Positions 23,088 through 27,005 of a stretch of DNA of 27,005 bases are shown here, piece after piece (within the stretch, counting starts at the first letter, position 1; each line of letters opens with the position of its first letter). The stretch covers positions 1 through 27,005 of the forward strand of contig DKEG01000056.1 of assembly GCA_002452095.1 (NCBI GenBank), in the 5' to 3' direction. The stretch is from Bacteroidales bacterium UBA6828 (lineage in GTDB: Bacteria > Bacteroidota > Bacteroidia > Bacteroidales > Paludibacteraceae). The notes below the pieces were generated by a model. The model searched no databases. It saw only the letters and a list, made by a program, of their open reading frames with translations, and was not told the origin of the DNA. Made by a program: the position numbers and the translations under genes.

Positions 23088-23668
23088 CCAAAACCGTCAA
23101 ACAAAGTCTGCTGGTCGGCGCGATAGTCCTTGTGGCAGTTGCGCTCGACCAGACCCTCAAAATCTATATCCGCACCCACTATGCCCTCGGCGAGGCACAT
23201 CCCATAACTTCTTGGTTCTGGCTCTGCTTTGTCGAAAACGACGGTATGGCATTCGGTATCGAATGGTTCTCTAAGTTGGCACTGACCCTCTTCCGTATCA
23301 TCGTGGTGGGCTTACTCGGCTGGTATATCTATGTCCTTATCCGCAAACACAATCCCCGCACGGGTTATCTCGTCTCGTTGGCACTCATTATTGCCGGTGC
23401 ATTGGGCAACATCGTGGATTGCGTGGCGTATGGCAAAATTTTCGGCTATGCAGGCTGGATGTACGGAAAAGTCGTGGATATGCTCTATTTCCCGTTGATT
23501 CATAATAGCGCAGGCGAGGTGCTGTTTTTCCGACCGGTATTCAATCTCGCCGACTCGTGTATCACTTGCGCCGTCATCATCATTCTGCTTTTCTACCGCC
23601 GCGACCTCAACGACTCGCTGGAGAAAAAGGACAAAAACGCTCCGCAAAGCGACTCAAAGACCGAATAA
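23084..23668 (+). CDS. lspA: Lipoprotein signal peptidase (signal peptidase II)
   Basis: LspA is the inner-membrane aspartic protease that removes signal peptides from prolipoproteins. The 194-residue product has four membrane segments and the family motifs: N-terminal ALDQTLK (the D-Q-x-x-K motif), VENDGMAFG, AGALGNIVD, GKVVDML (catalytic D132) and FNLADS (catalytic D157). The stretch between GNIVD and VVDM is longer than in Proteobacteria, as usual in Bacteroidota forms. The charged C-terminal tail is not conserved. The start overlaps the metK stop, and a DUF4296 lipoprotein gene follows 1 bp after the stop. Linking it to metK places lspA under SAM-riboswitch control unless internal promoters exist. 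Confidence 0.95.
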   Translation: MTKTVKQSLLVGAIVLVAVALDQTLKIYIRTHYALGEAHPITSWFWLCFVENDGMAFGIEWFSKLALTLFRIIVVGLLGWYIYVLIRKHNPRTGYLVSLALIIAGALGNIVDCVAYGKIFGYAGWMYGKVVDMLYFPLIHNSAGEVLFFRPVFNLADSCITCAVIIILLFYRRDLNDSLEKKDKNAPQSDSKTE

Positions 23669-23669
23669 T

Positions 23670-24245
23670 ATGCGCCGCCCTATCCGATATTGTTCATTGT
23701 TCATTGTTCATTGTTCATTGTTCGTCGTCCTCTGCGGCTGCCGTCCGCGGGGCGTCATCTCTTCGAGAGAAATGCGCTCTGTCCTACACGACTTGCACCA
23801 CGCCGAGGCGGTCTTGCAGGTGGCGGGCTACAACTACGGGCACGACGAGGCGGTGGCGAAATACTATCAAGAGATATTGGACGACCATGGTATCACGCAG
23901 GCGCAGTTCGACAGTTCGCTCGTCTGGTACACCAACCACCCGCAGCGTTTCGACAAGATCTACCCCCGTGTGGTCAAAGACTTGGAAGCCGACCGCGACG
24001 AATGGCGTGCGCAGCACGAACTCAAACAGACCCTGCTCAATACGCAGAAGGAGGAGCTCGAACCGCAACAGAAAAAATCGTTGGAAGACCTCGAGTGGGA
24101 ACTGCAGCACGGCTTGCCTGTCCGCTATCTGATGGGTGTCCCGCAAGATTATCCCGCCGACACCCTTCCATCCCCCCTCCCGCCTGTCGGAATCGTCTCC
24201 CATATGGATAGTGTCTCTGTAGACACTCTCTCTGCAAATCGTTGA
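23670..24245 (+). CDS. DUF4296-family lipoprotein
   Basis: A 191-residue predicted lipoprotein. The N-terminus ends in the lipobox LCGC with lipidated Cys at 24. The domain that follows (MRSVLHDLHHAEAVLQVAGY, then YYQEILDDHGITQAQFDSSL, WYTNHPQRFDKIYPRV, and a helical tail) matches DUF4296, found in Bacteroidota next to lspA. Its function is unknown. The signal-peptide codons contain a heptanucleotide repeat, TTGTTCA four times plus a partial fifth (23690-23724), producing the repeated peptide CSLFIVHCSLF. Because 7 is not a multiple of 3, gain or loss of a unit would shift the frame. It is the last gene of the metK operon and a strong terminator follows. Confidence 0.87.
   Translation: MRRPIRYCSLFIVHCSLFVVLCGCRPRGVISSREMRSVLHDLHHAEAVLQVAGYNYGHDEAVAKYYQEILDDHGITQAQFDSSLVWYTNHPQRFDKIYPRVVKDLEADRDEWRAQHELKQTLLNTQKEELEPQQKKSLEDLEWELQHGLPVRYLMGVPQDYPADTLPSPLPPVGIVSHMDSVSVDTLSANR
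23690..23724. repeat. Heptanucleotide tandem repeat in a signal-peptide coding region
   Basis: Four perfect TTGTTCA units (23690-23717) and a fifth with one change (TTGTTCG). The array spans codons 7-18 of the DUF4296 lipoprotein. Slipped-strand changes would switch the downstream domain out of frame. Confidence 0.93.
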
Positions 24246-24263
24246 TATGTATGCGGATAAAAG

Positions 24264-24301
24264 TCTGCCCGGTAATGTGAAATTGCCGGGCAGATTTTTT
24301 G
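24264..24301 (+). terminator. Intrinsic terminator of the metK-lspA-DUF4296 operon
   Basis: TCTGCCCGG (24264-24272) pairs perfectly with CCGGGCAGA (24286-24294). Six T residues follow directly. It lies 18 bp after the last stop codon. Confidence 0.92.
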
Positions 24302-24320
24302 TTCTCGTAATTTGTTTTAT

Positions 24321-24344
24321 GGCAACCGTATCAAAAGTTAGCAT
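24321..24344 (-). repeat. Conserved upstream element, inverted divergent copy
   Basis: Read on the minus strand it gives ATGCTAAC, then TTTTGATACGGTTGCC, against ATGCTATTA, TTTTGATGCGGTTGCC in the other copies. It shares the core with two or three changes and points away from the copy at 24551. Confidence 0.6.
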
Positions 24345-24395
24345 TTTTGTATTATTAGCATTTTAGTACTTAAAAATATATTGCAAATAGCATCG

Positions 24396-24440
24396 CCGGG
24401 GGCGCGGACGCCCCGTCCGCGGGCAGTTTGGTACAAACTG
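24396..24440. repeat. Composite GC-rich hairpin repeat, second A-B copy
   Basis: Hairpin A: CGCGGACG (24403-24410), loop ccc, CGTCCGCG (24414-24421). Hairpin B: CAGTTTG (24424-24430), loop gta, CAAACTG (24434-24440). Compared with the copy at 1991-2034, the B arms changed G to A on one side and C to T on the other, so pairing is kept. A decayed version of hairpin C seems to follow up to about 24487. Confidence 0.88.
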
Positions 24441-24550
24441 AATGGATGTACGATGTTTGTGGAGAGTGGTGCATCTCATATCGTTAAATAGCAATATCAT
24501 TTTGTCTGTGAAAAGTACGATATTGTACTTTTCATTCTAAATAACACTGA

Positions 24551-24578
24551 TTATGCTATTATTTTGATGCGGTTGCCC
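24551..24578 (+). repeat. Conserved ~28-bp upstream element, copy 4
   Basis: TTATGCTATTATTTTG followed by ATGCGGTTGCCC, one change from copies 1 and 3 over most of its length. It ends 19 bp before the -33 box of the next promoter. Confidence 0.75.
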
Positions 24579-24597
24579 GTAATTTGTTTCTTCGGGA

Positions 24598-24629
24598 TTT
24601 GCGTAATTGTATAAAAAACACTATCTTTG
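24598..24629 (+). promoter_or_regulatory. Perfect Bacteroidota promoter upstream of the hairpin RNA
   Basis: TTTG (24598-24601), 20-bp spacer, TATCTTTG (24622-24629): a full match to the consensus. The transcript would start near 24636, over 300 nt before the methyltransferase start codon. Confidence 0.82.
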
Positions 24630-24655
24630 CAATCAAAATCAACTATGTGGTGAAA

Positions 24656-24864
24656 AGGAGTGTGCTACAGAGTTGAAATACATATCACTCCTAAACATAA
24701 TTTATAGCGTTTGCTATTTATTCGGTATCTGAAAACTTGGTCGTTTATAAGATTACACCCGAATAAGTTCAGTGAATGCTCGCGCATAGCGTGAGCGGAA
24801 CTTATCGGTGTAATGGGTTCGACCAAGACCTTCAGATTGATAAAGAGACGTTTGCGCTTTTTTT
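24656..24864 (+). ncRNA. Candidate structured RNA: small hairpin plus a ~150-nt imperfect hairpin
   Basis: A first hairpin pairs AGGAGTG (24656-24662) with CACTCCT (24686-24692). Then a long nested structure follows. AGCG (24706-24709) pairs with CGCT (24855-24858), TTTAT (24717-24721) with ATAAA (24840-24844), ATCTGAA (24727-24733) with TTCAGAT (24831-24837), and CTTGGTCG (24736-24743) with CGACCAAG (24820-24827). ATTACACC (24752-24759) pairs with GGTGTAAT (24807-24814), TAAGTTC (24764-24770) with GAACTTA (24798-24804), and GCTCGCGC (24778-24785) with GCGTGAGC (24789-24796). A T-run begins at 24858. It could be an independent small RNA, possibly 6S-like, or a leader of the methyltransferase gene. 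No family was recognised. Confidence 0.6.
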
Positions 24865-24913
24865 GTGCTTGTTTCTTTTCGTCTGTTTGGTTCTCGGCGT
24901 TCCCATTTCCCCG

Positions 24914-24939
24914 CAATAGATAGTTCGCGCATACTATTG
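24914..24939. promoter_or_regulatory. Small inverted repeat just before the methyltransferase start
   Basis: CAATAG (24914-24919) and CTATTG (24934-24939) face each other, 4 bp before the ATG. It could be a hairpin limiting translation or an operator. The arms are short, so this is weak. Confidence 0.3.
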
Positions 24940-24943
24940 TGCA

Positions 24944-26113
24944 ATGAATCAAATTGTATCTCAATCCGCTGCTACGCAGCGGGTTTATACCTCGATGGAC
25001 TTGTTCTCGGGGTGTGGCGGTCTGACAAAAGGATTTAGTTGGGCAGGCGTTAAATCCATTTTTGCTTCGGATATTGACGAAAACTGCGAAAAGACTTTCA
25101 AACGCAATTTCCCCGGAACTCCGTTCTTGTGCAAAGATATTACGCTTATTACAAAAGATGAGGTGGATACCCTGACCGGTGGAGTTATTCCCGATATGAT
25201 TATCGGTGGGCCGCCTTGTCAAGGCTTCAGTTTGGCAAACAAGCGGCGTAATCAAATTGCGGACGACCCGCGTAATAAGTTGTTTTACGGTTTTGTTAAA
25301 TTTATAAATTGGTATTCGCCCAAAGCCTTTGTTATGGAGAATGTCAAGGGCCTGTTGTCTATGCAACACGGGCAGGTTATTCAAACTATTGTTGATGAAT
25401 TTTCCAATGCTGGGGCTTTCGGCTATAATGTGGCGTACAAGGTACTGACTGCCTCAGATTATGGGGTGCCGCAAAATCGTGAACGCGTTATCTTAATCGG
25501 TTTTAGAAAAGATTTGGCTATCGTTCCGCAGTATCCGCAACCTTATTCATTGGAGCATAAAATAACTGTTGATGAGGCAATTATGGATTTGCCTCAAATT
25601 GCTGCGGGAGAAGGCTCTACTATGCAAACATACCCTATGGAGTCGCAAAATGACTATCAGAGGTTGATGCGGCAAAATTCGCAATATGTGTTTAATCATA
25701 TTGCTATGAATCATACACCCAGATTGATAGCACGATTTGAAGCGATACAACCCGGACAAAATCTGTTGGACGTGTGGGATCAACATGCTTCATATCGCAG
25801 GGGTGCACCGGGGACTATATCAACAGTTAAATTCGGACAAAATAATCAGCGTTTGTTTGGAAATCAACCTGCTCCCACTATTGCTGCATCTTTCCAGTCT
25901 AATTTTGTACATCCTCATCTAAACAGGAATTTTACAGCACGTGAAGGAGCACGTCTGCAGTCTTTCCCCGATGATTTTATTTTTGAGGGTATGCGGACAA
26001 AAATGTCGTGGGAAAAAGGATTGAGCCAATATCAACAAATAGGGAATGCAGTACCCGTTTTGTTGGCAAAAGCCATAGCGGATACTATTGTACAACAACT
26101 TAACGGCAAGTAA
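24944..26113 (+). CDS. DNA (cytosine-5-)-methyltransferase
   Basis: A 389-residue C5-cytosine DNA methyltransferase with the motifs in standard order: I DLFSGCGGLTKGF (19-31), IV GGPPCQGFS with catalytic Cys92, VI MENVKGL (E132), VIII QNRERVILIGF (177-187), a variable target-recognition region (about 235-320), IX REGARLQSFPDDF and X QIGNAVPVLLAKAIA. It transfers a methyl group from S-adenosylmethionine to carbon 5 of cytosine in a specific site, protecting DNA from the partner nuclease. The nuclease gene begins 2 bp after its stop. Codon use and base composition look AT-richer than in the rest of the window, consistent with horizontal transfer. The recognition sequence cannot be read from the protein. 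Confidence 0.96.
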   Translation: MNQIVSQSAATQRVYTSMDLFSGCGGLTKGFSWAGVKSIFASDIDENCEKTFKRNFPGTPFLCKDITLITKDEVDTLTGGVIPDMIIGGPPCQGFSLANKRRNQIADDPRNKLFYGFVKFINWYSPKAFVMENVKGLLSMQHGQVIQTIVDEFSNAGAFGYNVAYKVLTASDYGVPQNRERVILIGFRKDLAIVPQYPQPYSLEHKITVDEAIMDLPQIAAGEGSTMQTYPMESQNDYQRLMRQNSQYVFNHIAMNHTPRLIARFEAIQPGQNLLDVWDQHASYRRGAPGTISTVKFGQNNQRLFGNQPAPTIAASFQSNFVHPHLNRNFTAREGARLQSFPDDFIFEGMRTKMSWEKGLSQYQQIGNAVPVLLAKAIADTIVQQLNGK

Positions 26114-26115
26114 TT

Positions 26116-26961
26116 ATGGAAAACATTGAAGATATTATTCGGACATTTGTAGAGCAAGAACCCCATTTGTGTCATGCGTCCTGCTTGTTGAAACAACTGA
26201 CCAATACGCAGCAGAATAGCAAAGACAAGGATAAGGTGATATTGAAGTCCATTGCCAACCGATATGTACACTACATTCGGTGCAATAATGCTTTGGTCGG
26301 TTATACTGCGGATATTGTGGCGGCACGTGTTTCTGCACTCAACGAGTACTATGATTTTTTGCACAACAACAATTATGAGAATGTGTACAATCCGCAAACT
26401 AAGTTACGTCCGACTATTTTGGAAGAATTTTTATTTTTGCTGTTCAGAGACCTTGTACATGAGTACCAAAGCAAGTACAATGTAGCAGGTACGTTGGATA
26501 GTGGTAGTGCCAAATCATATACCAATCTCTATTTTAAGGCAAAAGACTTTGATAAGTTTATAGTTTCCCCCGAAGTGGCTACTAATGTGAAAGACCAAGA
26601 TTTTGCTATATTCCGCTATTTTAAGATTGGCATTGATAATCAGACACCACAGAAAGTCGCTGTTCCTGCCATTGCAGTTGAGGCAAAAACATTTATTGAT
26701 AAAACGATGCTGGATAGTATTATTGCTACTGCGGAGAAAATCAAAAACGGTAATCCGTACGCACGTTTTGTGGCTGTTGCGGAAAAATACGATGTCGGGA
26801 GCGATGTAGATCCTGCTTATTCGCGCATTGACCAGATTTATATCCTGCGCAAGTGTTCGCGTCGGGACGATTGGTCTCCCATAGACCAAGATGTGGTATT
26901 ACGTTTTTTGGTCTATGGGTCATTTTGCAGGCTGGAAAGTGGGTTTATGTCCGATGAATAG
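26116..26961 (+). CDS. Type II restriction endonuclease, probably Bpu10I-like
   Basis: A 281-residue protein directly downstream of the C5 methyltransferase. A PD-(D/E)XK-type active site is visible: an acidic KDQD segment (D162) and the strand AIAVEAKTF (E189, K191), preceded by an ILEEF helix (E103, E104). The segment from AVEAKTFIDKTMLDSIIATA through KIKNGNPY to DVDPAYSRIDQIYILRKCSR recalls Bpu10I-family endonucleases, which cut sites related to CCTNAGC; that assignment is from memory of the family and moderate. Bpu10I itself uses two nuclease subunits and two methyltransferases because its site is asymmetric. Here only one of each is seen, but the window ends 44 bp after the stop. Base composition is AT-rich. 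Confidence 0.75.
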   Translation: MENIEDIIRTFVEQEPHLCHASCLLKQLTNTQQNSKDKDKVILKSIANRYVHYIRCNNALVGYTADIVAARVSALNEYYDFLHNNNYENVYNPQTKLRPTILEEFLFLLFRDLVHEYQSKYNVAGTLDSGSAKSYTNLYFKAKDFDKFIVSPEVATNVKDQDFAIFRYFKIGIDNQTPQKVAVPAIAVEAKTFIDKTMLDSIIATAEKIKNGNPYARFVAVAEKYDVGSDVDPAYSRIDQIYILRKCSRRDDWSPIDQDVVLRFLVYGSFCRLESGFMSDE

Positions 26962-27005
26962 GGCGTTGCAGACGATTCAAAAGGTTCAGACTAAAAATCG
27001 ACGTT

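Larger units (their letters stand above)
24302..24597. other. Repeat-rich intergenic region before the restriction-modification locus
   Basis: No gene is visible. It contains an inverted copy of the conserved upstream element (24321-24344), TTAGCATTTT twice at 17-bp spacing (24338 and 24355), a composite GC-rich hairpin repeat (24396-24440), a 10-bp inverted repeat TGAAAAGTAC (24509-24518) / GTACTTTTCA (24525-24534), and a direct copy of the conserved element (24551-24578). Confidence 0.75.

Noticed and set aside
24656..24864. tmRNA, SRP RNA or RNase P RNA
   Set aside because: None of their conserved core sequences could be seen; only a generic long hairpin shape is supported.
24665..25384. 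Minus-strand open frame across the hairpin RNA and the methyltransferase 5' end
   Set aside because: It lies opposite the conserved methyltransferase motifs I to VI and through a strong inverted repeat; no known domain.

Overview
The window reads as chromosome of a Bacteroidales bacterium (phylum Bacteroidota), probably gut- or rumen-associated. The signs are a SusC/SusD outer-membrane pair, type IX-secretion-like C-terminal tails, an ECF sigma/FecR pair, a DUF4296 lipoprotein beside lspA, no Shine-Dalgarno rule, and promoters of the Bacteroidota form TTG-N20-TAnnTTTG. Every supported gene lies on the + strand. No tRNA, rRNA, CRISPR array or transposase was found.

Layout. 1-294: GC-rich hairpin repeats, then a promoter. 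295-1948: nitroreductase and pdxA. 2210-7346: alaS, a GtrA-like membrane protein, guanine deaminase and a lipoate ligase, closely spaced and probably one operon. 7347-7743: a long regulatory gap with inverted repeats, 11-bp tandem repeats and a terminator. 7744-18740: a SusC/SusD locus without any recognisable glycoside hydrolase. It encodes instead a beta-helix protein, an EEP-superfamily hydrolase, a protein combining both domains, and a small secreted protein. 18747-21270: a clear promoter driving an ECF sigma factor, a FecR anti-sigma factor and a PAP2 phosphatase with overlapping ends. SusC carries the N-terminal STN domain that normally signals to FecR, so these genes probably control the locus. 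21271-24301: a promoter, a SAM-II type riboswitch, a terminator, then metK-lspA-DUF4296 and a second terminator. 24302-26961: repeats, a perfect promoter, a long imperfect RNA hairpin, then a C5 DNA methyltransferase and a PD-(D/E)XK endonuclease resembling the Bpu10I family. This last part looks AT-richer and was probably acquired.

The non-coding DNA is unusually rich in small ordered repeats. There are (i) GC-rich hairpins with three-base loops whose arms co-vary between copies; (ii) a conserved element of about 28 bp placed just upstream of canonical promoters; (iii) many different 11-bp units present in two or three tandem copies; (iv) helically phased TTAAYGG arrays in two homologous leaders; (v) C-rich palindromes inserted in frame in coding sequence; and (vi) 7-8 bp arrays at start codons. 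The most interesting candidates for something new are the beta-helix/EEP uptake locus with its dedicated sigma system, the hairpin RNA ahead of the restriction-modification genes, and the repeat families.
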